Positions 35,642-45,160 of a stretch of DNA of 64,000 bases are shown piece by piece. The notes beneath the pieces are model-generated. The model saw only the letters and a list, made by a program, of their open reading frames with translations. It was not told where the DNA came from and did no database searches. Made by a program: the position numbers and the translations under genes. Within the stretch, counting starts at the first letter, position 1; each line of letters starts with the position of its first letter. This DNA is from an uncultured Hyphomicrobiaceae bacterium (lineage in GTDB: Bacteria; Pseudomonadota; Alphaproteobacteria; Rhizobiales; CAMYJA01), in NCBI GenBank assembly GCA_947258705.1, contig CAMYJA010000005.1, positions 23,915-87,914 on the forward strand, given 5' to 3'.

Positions 35642-37663
35642 CTATTCGAATTCCATGATCACGGCATCGACCGCCAGGCTGTCGCCCTCGGTCGCGTTTA
35701 TCTTCGCCACGACACCGTCCTTTTCGGCGTGCAGAACATTTTCCATCTTCATGGCCTCGACGATGCACAAGGTTTCACCCGTCTTGACCGCTTGGCCTTC
35801 CTTCACGTCGATGCGGACAACCAGTCCGGGCATTGGGCAATGCACGAATTTCGACCTGTCCGGCAAGGCTTTTACCGGCATCAGCGCCGCCAGTTCCGCT
35901 TCCCGTTCGGTATAGACATAGACCGGCAGATGAATGCCGCCATGTGACAGATCGTATCCATTTGAGATCGGGCGCACCTGCACAGCCTTTTCACTGCCAT
36001 CCACCGTGCCGAACCACACCGCCATACCCGGCCACCAGTCCGAGGCAACAACCATGCTTGCCCGTGTATCTCCCTTGTCATTCAGAAGCCTGACCGTCGA
36101 CGGTTCGCCGAGCCCGCCATCGATGCGGATGTGTAGATCCTGCCCGCCGATGCGCACGACACGGGCCTCGACAAAGCTGACATTCTGCCCTTTCATTTGC
36201 TGGGTGATTTCACGGCGGCGTTCATTGCCGAGATGGTCGAGACAGGCTGCGATGGCGGCCATCGCGTCGCGCTCCTCGTCTGACGGCGTACGCGGGGAAA
36301 AACCGTCCGGATATTCCTCCTCGATAAAGCCTGTCGTCAGCTTGCCGTCGCGCCACCTCTTTCGTTTCATCACATCGGCCAGAAACGGTATATTGTGTCC
36401 GATGCCGTCGATATAGAATGAATCAAGCGCCTTCGCCATATGATCGATCGCCGCCGCCCGCGTCGGGCCATGCGTGATGAGCTTGGCGATCATCGGATCG
36501 TAATAGATCGAGATATCGCCGCCCTCGCTTACACCCGTATCGTTTCTGATAACGAGGCCATTTTCGTCCACCCCCTCTTCCGGCGGCTGGTAGCGGACGA
36601 GCCGCCCCGTGGAGGGAAGAAAATTACGGTAGGGATCTTCGGCGTAAATACGCGATTCAACCGCCCATCCGTTTAGTTGTATGTCGCTCTGCCCATATGA
36701 AAGTTTTTCACCCGCCGCGACGCGGATCATCTCTTCGACAAGATCGACCCCGGTTACGAGTTCCGTCACCGGATGCTCGACCTGAAGGCGCGTATTCATT
36801 TCAAGGAAATAAAAATTACGGTCCTTGTCGACAATAAACTCAACCGTTCCCGCGCTCTGATAATCCACGGCCTTTGCCAACGCCACCGCCTGACTGCCCA
36901 TGGACTGCCTGGTTTTTTCGTCGAGAAACGGGCTTGGCGCCTCTTCGATGACTTTTTGGTTGCGCCTCTGGATCGAGCATTCCCGTTCGCCGAGATGGAT
37001 GCACTTGCCATGCGCATCGGCCAAAACCTGAATTTCGATATGCCGGGGATCGACGATGAATTTCTCGATAAACACCCGGTCATCGCCAAAACTTGATGCC
37101 GCCTCCGACATCGACGCGCGAAACCCTTCGGCCACGTCATCGCGCGTATGGGCGATGCGCATTCCCTTGCCGCCGCCGCCCGCCGATGCCTTGATCATCA
37201 CCGGATAGCCGATTTCGTCGGCGACCTTGATGGCTTGTTTTTCGTCCTTGATGACGCCGGGATTGCCGGGCACCGTATTGACTTTGGCCTTTGCAGCGAA
37301 TTTTTTCGACTCGATCTTGTCGCCCATCACCTCGATGGCTTTGACATTCGGCCCGATAAACGCAATTCCCGCTTTTTTCAGCGCCTTCGCAAACTGCGCA
37401 TTCTCCGATAAAAATCCATACCCCGGATGCACGGCCTCCGCGCCGGCAGCCTTTGCCGCATTGATGATTTTCTCGATGACCAGATAAGATTCCGACGCCG
37501 GCGCCCCGCCGATATGAACCGCCTCGTCCGCAAGCTCCACATGCATTGCGTCGCGATCCGCGTCCGAATAGACCGCAACCGTGGGAATGCCCATTTTTCG
37601 CGCCGACTTGAGCACCCGGCAAGCGATCTCGCCACGATTGGCAATCAGTATTTTCTTGAACAT
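35642..37663 (-). CDS. pccA: propionyl-CoA carboxylase alpha (biotin-carrying) subunit
   Basis: The subunit carboxylates biotin with bicarbonate and ATP. It starts FKKILIANRGEIACRV, has the ATP-grasp loop ASAGGGGKGMRIA and the EMNTRLQVEHPVTE signature, a linking BT-like domain and the biotinylation site VEAMKMENVL about 30 residues from the end. ATG 37663 is chosen because it begins the conserved sequence; the track start at 37729 adds an unlikely tail. At 673 residues it fits PccA better than acetyl-CoA carboxylase AccC. Its partner pccB lies 2.8 kb away with three other genes between. Confidence 0.92.
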   Translation of the reverse strand: MFKKILIANRGEIACRVLKSARKMGIPTVAVYSDADRDAMHVELADEAVHIGGAPASESYLVIEKIINAAKAAGAEAVHPGYGFLSENAQFAKALKKAGIAFIGPNVKAIEVMGDKIESKKFAAKAKVNTVPGNPGVIKDEKQAIKVADEIGYPVMIKASAGGGGKGMRIAHTRDDVAEGFRASMSEAASSFGDDRVFIEKFIVDPRHIEIQVLADAHGKCIHLGERECSIQRRNQKVIEEAPSPFLDEKTRQSMGSQAVALAKAVDYQSAGTVEFIVDKDRNFYFLEMNTRLQVEHPVTELVTGVDLVEEMIRVAAGEKLSYGQSDIQLNGWAVESRIYAEDPYRNFLPSTGRLVRYQPPEEGVDENGLVIRNDTGVSEGGDISIYYDPMIAKLITHGPTRAAAIDHMAKALDSFYIDGIGHNIPFLADVMKRKRWRDGKLTTGFIEEEYPDGFSPRTPSDEERDAMAAIAACLDHLGNERRREITQQMKGQNVSFVEARVVRIGGQDLHIRIDGGLGEPSTVRLLNDKGDTRASMVVASDWWPGMAVWFGTVDGSEKAVQVRPISNGYDLSHGGIHLPVYVYTEREAELAALMPVKALPDRSKFVHCPMPGLVVRIDVKEGQAVKTGETLCIVEAMKMENVLHAEKDGVVAKINATEGDSLAVDAVIMEFE

Positions 37664-37880
37664 ATGCAGAGTTTTCCTGGCCCGAAAATCGAAAACACCT
37701 TGAGAAAATATAGACAGTAATAAACGCAATAGGATCGCGGGTAAACTCTACCCGGAATTCCTTGCCGGCGGCAAATCATGTCTGCCTGGCGGGCGCGGAA
37801 AGGTCGTTGACCGGTGCAGAGTACGGTCAAATTGACACATGAGCTAAAGCGCCCGGGCGCAATCAGTGGCCATAAGGACA

Positions 37881-37911
37881 AACGGCCCGGAACAGATTGT
37901 TCCAGGCCGTT
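37881..37911 (-). terminator. hairpin after the duplicated-module hypothetical gene
   Basis: AACGGCC-c-GGAAC with GTTCC-a-GGCCGTT forms a 12-bp stem with one mismatch and a five-base loop, 28 bases beyond the stop of the upstream gene. The following minus-strand sequence TTTGTCCTTAT is only moderately T-rich. Confidence 0.55.
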
Positions 37912-37938
37912 CAAATTCGCGATAAATCTGATTCGAAA

Positions 37939-38934
37939 TCAGGCGACGTCTGTAAGAAGGGGCTGCAGCGAGGGGTGGATTTTTGGTGACTCGGCGCGAA
38001 TAAACGCAAGAAGCGCCTTTTCGTTTTCACCGGTTTCTCCATCCCGCATGATGCGGTCGATCAGCCAATCGGCTTCATCCTCGTCGATCGCCTCTGCCGT
38101 AATGATATTGATCTTTTCGCGCTCGAGACGGGCGAGCATACTTTCCTCGAGCGACTGTTCTGAATAGGCGTTCCAGACCGATTTTAATCCGCCCGACACC
38201 ATCTTCGAGATAAAGCCGGATGAGCTCTCATGCTCTTCACGCCATGTTTCGCGCTTGAGAGCTTCCTCGCGTGGCGGAACACGATAACCCGAAGTGCACA
38301 TAACGTAATTGGCGATCGCTTTGGAAAAAAGGTCGCTCCAGTCAGGATCGTTTTCGGCTTCCGACGTCATTTCGTTGATGTCGAAGAGAACCTCGGCCTC
38401 CTGCCTTGTAATGCCCATATTTTCATCGCCCCCGAACGCATATAGAATGCGCCGCAACAGGTAGACTTCAGCCTCGCTGACAACGCCTTTGACCAGCTCC
38501 ATGCCGTCGCGCAACGGACCCTCGCCGTCAACCACCGCGAGTTTCACCTGTGCAAGCGCGAACTTGACCAGGCTCGTCGGCGACCAGCGGGATTTGTCGA
38601 GAACCTGAACGAGAAGTTCGATACCGCGGTTTGTCTGGACCCTGCCGTCATGCTCCAGACACGACATCAGCCAGTCGGCATTTTCGACCGTGATATAACC
38701 GCGTGGCTCTGATTGTTCTATGATGAATTCGCACAGGACATCATTATAAAAATCCTGCCAGGACGAGTCCTGAACGGTGTTTTGAGTGTCGAGATCGATG
38801 ATATCTTCAGCAAGTTCTTTGGTGATGACACCATCGCCGCTAAATGTCTGCTCTCTCAAAGCACTGACATCAGCCGCCGTAATTACACCGCTCAGACCGA
38901 TGGCATCCAGCGATACAGACCCGATTTCACTCAT
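37939..38934 (-). CDS. hypothetical protein with an internally duplicated helical module
   Basis: I do not recognise a family. The acidic 331-residue protein repeats a two-part module. Part A recurs as VITAADVSALR...DGVITKELAEDIID...SSWQDFYNDVLCEFI and VVSEAEVYLLR...MGITRQEAEVLFD...PDWSDLFSKAIANYV. Part B recurs as ENADWLMSCLEHDG and DEADWLIDRIMRDG. The second copy has about 70 extra residues between A and B. The DG-x-IT-x-E stretches loosely resemble EF-hand loops but lack full calcium-ligand spacing. There is no signal peptide or membrane helix. I use ATG 38934 (MSEIGSVSL), which has GGGG upstream, over 38961. It lies in the pccA-pccB interval. Confidence 0.7.
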   Translation of the reverse strand: MSEIGSVSLDAIGLSGVITAADVSALREQTFSGDGVITKELAEDIIDLDTQNTVQDSSWQDFYNDVLCEFIIEQSEPRGYITVENADWLMSCLEHDGRVQTNRGIELLVQVLDKSRWSPTSLVKFALAQVKLAVVDGEGPLRDGMELVKGVVSEAEVYLLRRILYAFGGDENMGITRQEAEVLFDINEMTSEAENDPDWSDLFSKAIANYVMCTSGYRVPPREEALKRETWREEHESSSGFISKMVSGGLKSVWNAYSEQSLEESMLARLEREKINIITAEAIDEDEADWLIDRIMRDGETGENEKALLAFIRAESPKIHPSLQPLLTDVA

Positions 38935-39059
38935 ACTTACCCCACTCACAACGCATTTCAAGATGGGGGAAGCCTAGTCCGTTAACCTAAATATTTCACT
39001 AATGTGCGGGCAAGGGGGAACGAAAAAGGGTGAAAGGGAGAAAGGGACAACGGGTCGGA

Positions 39060-39755
39060 TCAGAATTCATAATTGAAATATGAGATTTCACGTTCATACC
39101 AGCCTTCGATCAGTGCCCGTGACCGATCCGAGTAAAACTCCCTGTAACCGCGCGAAACCTTATCGGCTTTCGTGACATTGGCCTGGGCGAGCGAAATTCT
39201 TCCCTCAAGATTGATGGCCGCCATCGCATGCTCGAAATCATGCGCAAGGTTTTCATATGTCCCGACATAATCGAGGATTATTTCATCGTCCACCGAATAG
39301 AGGTCGAAATTGCTCACATAGGCCTTTTTGTAGTTTCTGTTGAACCGGTCAAAGCTCATGGGCGGTTTTTTATGGCGCGTCTTGTATCGGTACCAGGAAA
39401 CCTGCCGGTCCCATGGATTGCGTTCGAATGAAAATTTGTAATAGCTCGACCAGATTTCCTCACCCACATACGAGCGGACCCGCCAGGCAGGCATATGTTC
39501 ATAATATCCCACCGAAGGATGGTAGTGCCGTTCCGGCCGGCCAAGCATCCGCTTCAAAAAGGGCCGCTTGGGCACCAACGGATGCTCAAGCCGGTAATTC
39601 TGGCCGGGCTTCGCCCGCATGGCCTCGAGATCGGCCCGCGTAGGCGTTATAATGTCATCCGGACCGCAAATTTCCGACAACGCGATTTCGATGCTCGAAC
39701 TCGCTGTTTTCCTGGTCTTGATGTAGATGAATTTGTGTTCGTGGCTCAATATCAT
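39060..39755 (-). CDS. sulfotransferase-family protein
   Basis: The 231-residue protein has the PAPS 5'-phosphosulfate loop IKTRKTASSSIEIALSE near the N terminus and the 3'-phosphate motif FSFERNPWDRQVSWYRYK, which together indicate a carbohydrate-type sulfotransferase (Sulfotransfer_2-like). The likely product is a sulfated sugar or surface glycan, with PAPS as donor. It lacks a signal peptide, so it acts in the cytosol. Its place between pcc genes gives no clue to its acceptor, and neither APS kinase nor glycan genes are nearby. Confidence 0.75.
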   Translation of the reverse strand: MILSHEHKFIYIKTRKTASSSIEIALSEICGPDDIITPTRADLEAMRAKPGQNYRLEHPLVPKRPFLKRMLGRPERHYHPSVGYYEHMPAWRVRSYVGEEIWSSYYKFSFERNPWDRQVSWYRYKTRHKKPPMSFDRFNRNYKKAYVSNFDLYSVDDEIILDYVGTYENLAHDFEHAMAAINLEGRISLAQANVTKADKVSRGYREFYSDRSRALIEGWYEREISYFNYEF

Positions 39756-39821
39756 GCCTAGCCTGATACCATATCACCGGCACAAACCCCAGAGCCTATC
39801 TGGCAGGTTTTCCGAACAATA

Positions 39822-40394
39822 TCAGTTCGGTACACCTCGCGACGCCATTGCCGCATCGGGACGGCGCCCGTCTCCGTTAGTCGTGAATGTAAGGAGTGCC
39901 GAACGGACATCTGCCTGATCGCGGATGATCAACCGCGCGGAACGGTCCGAGCCGCGGTCGACGGCAAAAAGGTTGACCACGATATTGAACATGGGATCGG
40001 ACGGACGGAGATTGTTTTCGACCTCAAATCCTTTCGAGGAGAAGAGCGTCTCAAAATATTCCTGCAGAATCTCGGCGGGATCCTCGATCGAAAAGGATAG
40101 AGTGATGCTGCCCGGACCGCCCTTGTGGATGGCTGTGGTCGTTTTTCTGACGGCAAATGCGCCGTTGGGAACAGACACCCAATGCGGCAGCGCCAGATGA
40201 TTGGCCGAAATGCCGGCCCCTCCCCCGTCGATCCCCAGTGCTGATGTGAAAGGCGCCCAGGAGTGAGCGGCCTGCCCCTGCGAAAACGCAGCCTTGCCGG
40301 GATCGGTTTCAAGCGTCATGACAGGCAGCAGCGCCAGGAACAGAACCCCGATCGCGCCAATACCGATGCCCATGCCGAGTAGAATATAACGCAA
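39822..40394 (-). CDS. membrane-anchored hypothetical protein
   Basis: The 190-residue protein begins with a glycine-rich membrane helix (ILLGMGIGIGAIGVLFLALLPVM) and continues as a soluble domain, probably periplasmic, with strands such as SITLSFSIEDPAEILQEYFETLF and FNIVVNLFAVDRGSDRSARLIIRD. I recognise no family. It lies between pccB and the sulfotransferase on the same strand. Confidence 0.6.
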   Translation of the reverse strand: MRYILLGMGIGIGAIGVLFLALLPVMTLETDPGKAAFSQGQAAHSWAPFTSALGIDGGGAGISANHLALPHWVSVPNGAFAVRKTTTAIHKGGPGSITLSFSIEDPAEILQEYFETLFSSKGFEVENNLRPSDPMFNIVVNLFAVDRGSDRSARLIIRDQADVRSALLTFTTNGDGRRPDAAMASRGVPN

Positions 40395-40485
40395 AACAAC
40401 GCCTCGCTGAACCAGATGCCCTTGATGATCAAATCTAGTCCTGCCGGGTTAAGGCGCCGTTAATTCATGACTGCCCCGAGTTCCT

Positions 40486-42018
40486 TCAAAGCGGAATATT
40501 GTCGTGCTTCTTCCAGGGATTTTCGACTGTTTTATCCCGCAACATATTGAGCGAGCGGCAAATCCTGCCCCGTGTGGCGCGTGGTTTGATAACTTCGTCG
40601 ATATAGCCGCGCTCAGCCGCTATGAAGGGATTGGCAAACCGGGCTTCATATTCCGCAATTCGTTGCGCCAGCTTCTCCGCGTCACCGCGGTCTTCACGAT
40701 AGAGGATTTCCGCCGCGCCCTTGGGGCCCATAACTGCGATCTCGGCAGATGGCCAGGCATAATTGACATCCCCCCTGATATGCTTTGACGACATGACGTC
40801 ATAAGCCCCGCCATAGGCTTTGCGTGTAATGACCGTGACCTTCGGAACGGTCGCCTCCGAAAATGCAAAGAGAAGCTTGGCCCCGTGCTTGATCAGCCCG
40901 CCATATTCCTGCGCGGTTCCAGGCAAAAAACCCGGAACGTCGACGAAGGTCACCACGGGGATTGAAAAACAGTCGCAAAAGCGCACGAACCTTGCCGCCT
41001 TGCGCGACGCATCCGAATCGAGAACGCCCGCCAGAAACATCGGTTGATTGGCAACAAATCCAATCGGGTAGCCGTTCATCCGCCCAAAACCGACAATGAT
41101 GTTTTGCGCAAAGCTCTCTTGAATTTCAAAGAAATCCCCCTCGTCCGCCACCTTCACGATAAGCTCTTTCATGTCATATGGCTTGTTGGGGTTGTCGGGG
41201 ATGAGCGTGTCGAGAGAGGCTTCCTCCCGTTCGGGATCGTCTTTGGTCTTGAGCACCGGTACGCCCGAACGATTGTTGGAGGGGAGAAAATCCATCAGCC
41301 GGCGCATCTGCAACAGGCACTCGACATCGTTTTCATAAGCGTTGTCGGCAATCGACGATTTGGTTGTATGAACCTCTGAACCACCGAGTTCTTCCGCCGT
41401 TACCTCTTCATTGGTGACGGTTTTCACGACATCCGGGCCGGTGACGAACATGTAGGATGTGTCCTTCACCATAAAGATGAAGTCGGTCATGGCGGGCGAG
41501 TAGACATCCCCCCCCGCGCACGGCCCCATAATCACTGAGATCTGCGGCACGACGCCCGATGCAAGAACATTTCGTAAAAACACCTCTCCATATCCGCCCA
41601 GCGCCGCAACGCCTTCCTGAATGCGCGCGCCGCCCGCGTCGAACAGACCGATGATCGGTGCCCGGTTGCGCAGTGCCATATCCTGAATTTTTGTGATTTT
41701 CTGGGCATGGGTTTCCGAAAGCGACCCGCCGAAAACAGTGAAATCCTTGGCAAAAATATAAACGACCCGGCCGTTGATCGTGCCCCATCCGGTGACCACG
41801 CCATCGCCGGGAATCTTGTTTTTTTCCATACCGAAATCGGTACAGCGGTGCTCGACATACATGTCGAACTCCTCGAAGGAGTTCTCGTCCATCAAAAGTT
41901 CGATACGCTCGCGCGCCGTCAGTTTGCCGCGCTTGTGCTGCGCTTCGATCCGATGCTTGCCGCCGCCCAGAGCGGCAATCGAGCGCCGCCGTTCAAGCTC
42001 TTCAATGACATCTTTCAT
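40486..42018 (-). CDS. pccB: propionyl-CoA carboxylase beta subunit (carboxyltransferase)
   Basis: PccB transfers carboxyl from biotin to propionyl-CoA, giving methylmalonyl-CoA. The 510-residue protein has the two carboxyltransferase halves: [63 protein letters not shown], and [17 protein letters not shown] with [16 protein letters not shown] use ATG 42018, which has GAGG seven bases upstream, in place of the TTG at 42024. It starts downstream of ATP12 and a weak hairpin. Confidence 0.93.
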   Translation of the reverse strand: MKDVIEELERRRSIAALGGGKHRIEAQHKRGKLTARERIELLMDENSFEEFDMYVEHRCTDFGMEKNKIPGDGVVTGWGTINGRVVYIFAKDFTVFGGSLSETHAQKITKIQDMALRNRAPIIGLFDAGGARIQEGVAALGGYGEVFLRNVLASGVVPQISVIMGPCAGGDVYSPAMTDFIFMVKDTSYMFVTGPDVVKTVTNEEVTAEELGGSEVHTTKSSIADNAYENDVECLLQMRRLMDFLPSNNRSGVPVLKTKDDPEREEASLDTLIPDNPNKPYDMKELIVKVADEGDFFEIQESFAQNIIVGFGRMNGYPIGFVANQPMFLAGVLDSDASRKAARFVRFCDCFSIPVVTFVDVPGFLPGTAQEYGGLIKHGAKLLFAFSEATVPKVTVITRKAYGGAYDVMSSKHIRGDVNYAWPSAEIAVMGPKGAAEILYREDRGDAEKLAQRIAEYEARFANPFIAAERGYIDEVIKPRATRGRICRSLNMLRDKTVENPWKKHDNIPL

Positions 42019-42090
42019 TCGCAAACCTCTTCATTCGTCAGACGCATGCCTTCGCGCTAGATAGCATGTTCGCAATGCCGGGCAAATCAA

Positions 42091-42114
42091 ACATTCCGCA
42101 AGCTGTGCGAATGT
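42091..42114 (-). terminator. weak hairpin between ATP12 and pccB
   Basis: ACATTC-c-GCA and TGC-GAATGT pair over nine positions with one bulge and a five-base loop. TTTGATTTG follows on the minus strand. It may partly end the ATP12 transcript before pccB. Confidence 0.4.
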
Positions 42115-42133
42115 ATATAAAGTGAAAGCGGAA

Positions 42134-42910
42134 TTATGAGCGGTAAAGATCGAGAAAACGCATGGCCGAACGCAATTCCTTGAGCCGCCCTTCACGGCGG
42201 TCTTGCGCTTCTTCATCCCCGCCCCATTGCGCAATCTGCCAGTCTTCATCCACATGAGCCGCGTCCCATGCCTGCTCAGGGCTAAGCATCCCGTCATCCA
42301 TCGCCAGCGCCAGAAAAAGCGAGCCGGTCAGGCTGGTCATGACATGCAGTGGCGCAAGCTCGAAAGCCGACAGTTTTTTCAGGTGACCATCGATGATGCG
42401 GGTAGCGCCCTCGGGCTGCGCCACATGGGCGATCCCCACTCCGGTTTTGAATTCTGCGCCGAATTTCTCTTTCAGCCACGCAAGAACGGGGTCCCAGGCA
42501 TCGGCCTGTTTTTGCGCAAGCTCTACCGGCGCTTCCGCCCTGTAGCAGAGCAGGTCAGAGCCAGCGAATTCCAAAACTGCATTGCGCACCTCATCCATAT
42601 GAAGCGAGACCCGGTCGAGGACCGTATTCGCCAGCTTGTTGAGCGGCATGGCATCGGGATCGACCCATTCCTCCTGCCCGGTCCATTCATCGCACAAGCC
42701 GCGCGCAAGTGCAGGGCTCGGTACGGCCAGGGGAGACCGCGACGGCGTGCGGACCGGACGGCCGTCAAGCTCCACGGCATAAAGCCCTTCTTTTTCGGAA
42801 ACAGCCGCTTTTTCATAAAATCGTTTGACCAGCGGCCGGTCGAGCGCATCACGCCCCGCGCGCCTGTGCGTATCCTTATCCTGAATGGGTGGAACCACCT
42901 TGCCCATCAT
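42134..42910 (-). CDS. ATP12 family chaperone (F1-ATPase assembly)
   Basis: ATP12 proteins help assemble the alpha subunit of F1-ATPase. The 258-residue protein has VKRFYEKAAVSEKEGLYAVELDGRPVRTPSRSPLAVP at the start, then EWTGQEEWVDPDAMPLNKLANTVLDR and LLCYRAEAPVELAQKQADAWDPVLAWL, the family core. Its start overlaps the end of the HAD gene by four bases. Alphaproteobacteria share this gene with mitochondria. Confidence 0.92.
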   Translation of the reverse strand: MMGKVVPPIQDKDTHRRAGRDALDRPLVKRFYEKAAVSEKEGLYAVELDGRPVRTPSRSPLAVPSPALARGLCDEWTGQEEWVDPDAMPLNKLANTVLDRVSLHMDEVRNAVLEFAGSDLLCYRAEAPVELAQKQADAWDPVLAWLKEKFGAEFKTGVGIAHVAQPEGATRIIDGHLKKLSAFELAPLHVMTSLTGSLFLALAMDDGMLSPEQAWDAAHVDEDWQIAQWGGDEEAQDRREGRLKELRSAMRFLDLYRS

Positions 42911-43596
42911 GCGGGCTCATTCGATCGGGTAGGCGCATGACCGGGCATGTGTGTCTCCAGTTCTTCAAAACTATGGGCGATGGAATGAGCGCCGGCGCTA
43001 ACGAGAGCATCGATCCGGTGATAGCCCCAGGCCACCCCCAGCGCGCGTACCTCGGCATTGCGGGCCATTTCCATGTCGAAGCTTGTGTCGCCGATCATGA
43101 AGGTGTGATCGGGCCCGACGCCGGTCTCCGTCATCGCCCGCTCGATCATGTCCGGATGCGGCTTTGAGGGAGACTTGTCCGCGGTTTGTATGGTGACGAA
43201 ATATCTGTGAAGGTCTTCGCGTTCGAACAACACATCCACCCCCCGGCGCGACTTGCCCGTCGCAACGCCGAGCAGCATATCGTCCCTTTTGGAAAGCTCC
43301 TGCAAAAATTTCCGCGCCCCCCCGAAGAGCGGTTCGGAATGCGTCTCGTCATCGCGCAGGGCGACGAAGGACTCTTTATAGGCATTGCATAGCGAGGCTT
43401 TCCCGGCCGGGTCGTCGTTGCCGCTGAGAACCTCGATTGCCCTGTCGAGAGACAGGCCGATGACGGAGCGCACATCCTCCGATGACGGCGCCTCGATCCC
43501 TTGCGACTGAAATGCGCTCTTCATGGCGCCGACAATCATCAAATGGCTGTCCACCAAAGTCCCGTCGCAATCAAAAATAACCAGTTTCAAGTCCAT
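42907..43596 (-). CDS. HAD-family phosphatase, phosphoglycolate-phosphatase-like
   Basis: HAD motif I is FDCDGTLVDS, motif II lies in LLGVATGKS, the lysine in KPHPDMI and motif IV in MIGDTSFDMEMA. A cap-1 domain separates motifs I and II. ATG 43596 (MDLKLVIFDCDG) is the proper start; the extra residues in the track are non-coding. It follows the pseudouridine synthase gene by ten bases and overlaps ATP12. The substrate cannot be assigned. Confidence 0.88.
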   Translation of the reverse strand: MDLKLVIFDCDGTLVDSHLMIVGAMKSAFQSQGIEAPSSEDVRSVIGLSLDRAIEVLSGNDDPAGKASLCNAYKESFVALRDDETHSEPLFGGARKFLQELSKRDDMLLGVATGKSRRGVDVLFEREDLHRYFVTIQTADKSPSKPHPDMIERAMTETGVGPDHTFMIGDTSFDMEMARNAEVRALGVAWGYHRIDALVSAGAHSIAHSFEELETHMPGHAPTRSNEPA

Positions 43597-43606
43597 CCCC
43601 CAACCG

Positions 43607-44608
43607 TCATGCTTCTTCGAATGGATCGGCCACGCCCTCGGTCTCAAATCCAAGCAGCTTCCATGTCGCGGCCATGTGCTCGGGCAATGGCGCATCGACC
43701 TTCACCTGTCCCTTGTCGGGATGCGGAAACGAAATTGACCGCGCATGGAGGTGAAGCTTCGACGAGATCTCACCACCCGGATGCGCTTTTCGGCCGCCAT
43801 ATTTTCCGTCCCCCACAATCGGGCATTCCATCATCGCAGCATGCACGCGCAACTGATGCGTCCGCCCCGTAACCGGTTGCATCGCCACCCAGGCAAAGCG
43901 GTTGGCCGCCTGATCGATGACTTGATAACGCGTAATCGCGCGCACCCCCCCGCCCTGTGCGTCCTCATTGACGTCTTCCATGAGCTGCCGCCCCGGCCGG
44001 GCGCTTTTCTCGAGCCGGCTTTCGACCTCTCCCTCAAGCGGCCGCGGCACGCCGCATGTCAGTGCCCAGTAAAGCTTCGTCGTCTTCCGGCTTTTCAACA
44101 GATCCGCCATATGGCGCGCGGCAAGCCGGTCCCGCGCCAGCACCAGAACCCCGCTTGTATCCTTGTCGAGGCGGTGCACCAGGCGCGGTCGCGTGGCGGC
44201 TCTGAATTTCAGGCCGTCCAGCAAAGCGTCAAGATGCCGGCTCTGTCCGGTGCCGCCCTGAACGGCCAGACCGGGCGGCTTGTTGATCACGATTATTCGT
44301 TTATCCTTGTGCAGCACCAGACTTTTGAGGAATTCTTTTTCCTCCCGGCCAATTCCACGGGCTTCCGGGCTTGTCCGTTTTTCCCCCTGACCTCCCGTCA
44401 GCACATTCGGCGGCACCCGCACGGATTGCCCAGGGCTGACCCGCACATTCGATTTCGTCCGGCCGCCATCGAGCCTGATCTGACCCGACCGCAACAGCTT
44501 CTGCAATTTGCCGAATGTGAGGTCCGGATAATGCGTTTTGAACCATCGGTCGAGACGCATGCCGTCCTCGTCCTCAAGCACAACGCGTGCAACGAGCTTG
44601 CCGTTCAT
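43607..44608 (-). CDS. rluC: RluC/RluD-family rRNA pseudouridine synthase
   Basis: An S4 RNA-binding domain opens the protein (MRLDRWFKTHYPDLTFGKLQKLLRSGQIRLDG) and the catalytic domain carries RLVHRLDKDTSGVLVLAR with the catalytic aspartate and a late QPVTGRTHQLRVH motif. The enzyme isomerises uridine in 23S rRNA; RluC or RluD cannot be separated here. It overlaps crcB upstream by four bases and leads into HAD and ATP12. Confidence 0.88.
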   Translation of the reverse strand: MNGKLVARVVLEDEDGMRLDRWFKTHYPDLTFGKLQKLLRSGQIRLDGGRTKSNVRVSPGQSVRVPPNVLTGGQGEKRTSPEARGIGREEKEFLKSLVLHKDKRIIVINKPPGLAVQGGTGQSRHLDALLDGLKFRAATRPRLVHRLDKDTSGVLVLARDRLAARHMADLLKSRKTTKLYWALTCGVPRPLEGEVESRLEKSARPGRQLMEDVNEDAQGGGVRAITRYQVIDQAANRFAWVAMQPVTGRTHQLRVHAAMMECPIVGDGKYGGRKAHPGGEISSKLHLHARSISFPHPDKGQVKVDAPLPEHMAATWKLLGFETEGVADPFEEA

Positions 44609-44985
44609 CTCAGAAACTCTCTTGCGATGTAAAGCCCTGCCAGTAACGCAAAGATCGACAGTCCGACGCTACCCAACAGATAAAAAAATGCGGAGCCATA
44701 ATCCTTGCGTTCGTAAAGCGTGACAAAATCAAGCGAAAAAGCCGAGAATGTCGTAAAGCCGCCGAGTATGCCGGTTGTCATGAAAACACGGACTTCCTGC
44801 GGCGCGCTGTAACGGAGCGCCCACGCCTCAATCAGAAGCCCCATGAAAAGACATCCCACAATATTGACAATCAGAGTGCCCCAGGGAAATCCATGGCCGA
44901 TCAAGCGCACGGCGGAGATGCCGACGAGATAGCGCGCCGAAGCGCCAATGGCGCCACCCGCGGCTGCCAGAAATATGAGTTTCAT
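44605..44985 (-). CDS. crcB: fluoride channel CrcB/Fluc
   Basis: The 126-residue protein has four helices and the Fluc hallmarks: GTLIVNIVGCLFMG, and TTGILGGFTTFSAFSLD with the phenylalanine box. It exports fluoride as a dual-topology dimer. Its stop overlaps the start of the pseudouridine synthase gene. I looked for a fluoride riboswitch in the 175 bases upstream and saw none. Confidence 0.93.
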   Translation of the reverse strand: MKLIFLAAAGGAIGASARYLVGISAVRLIGHGFPWGTLIVNIVGCLFMGLLIEAWALRYSAPQEVRVFMTTGILGGFTTFSAFSLDFVTLYERKDYGSAFFYLLGSVGLSIFALLAGLYIAREFLR

Positions 44986-45160
44986 CTTTTAATTACTCCC
45001 GCATCCCTATATGCCGGCATTTGCCGCCCGGTAGATGGCTGCATCGCTCCGAATAAATGATTTCACGGAAAATGCCAATCACTGACGGGCATTACCCGGC
45101 CGATCGCCGGTTTCCATCCGCGGCCTGGGCATCAGGCCATGTGGATTGCACCTGATCCGC

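Noticed and set aside
44986-45160. Fluoride riboswitch upstream of crcB
   Set aside because: The conserved riboswitch pattern could not be matched on the minus strand.
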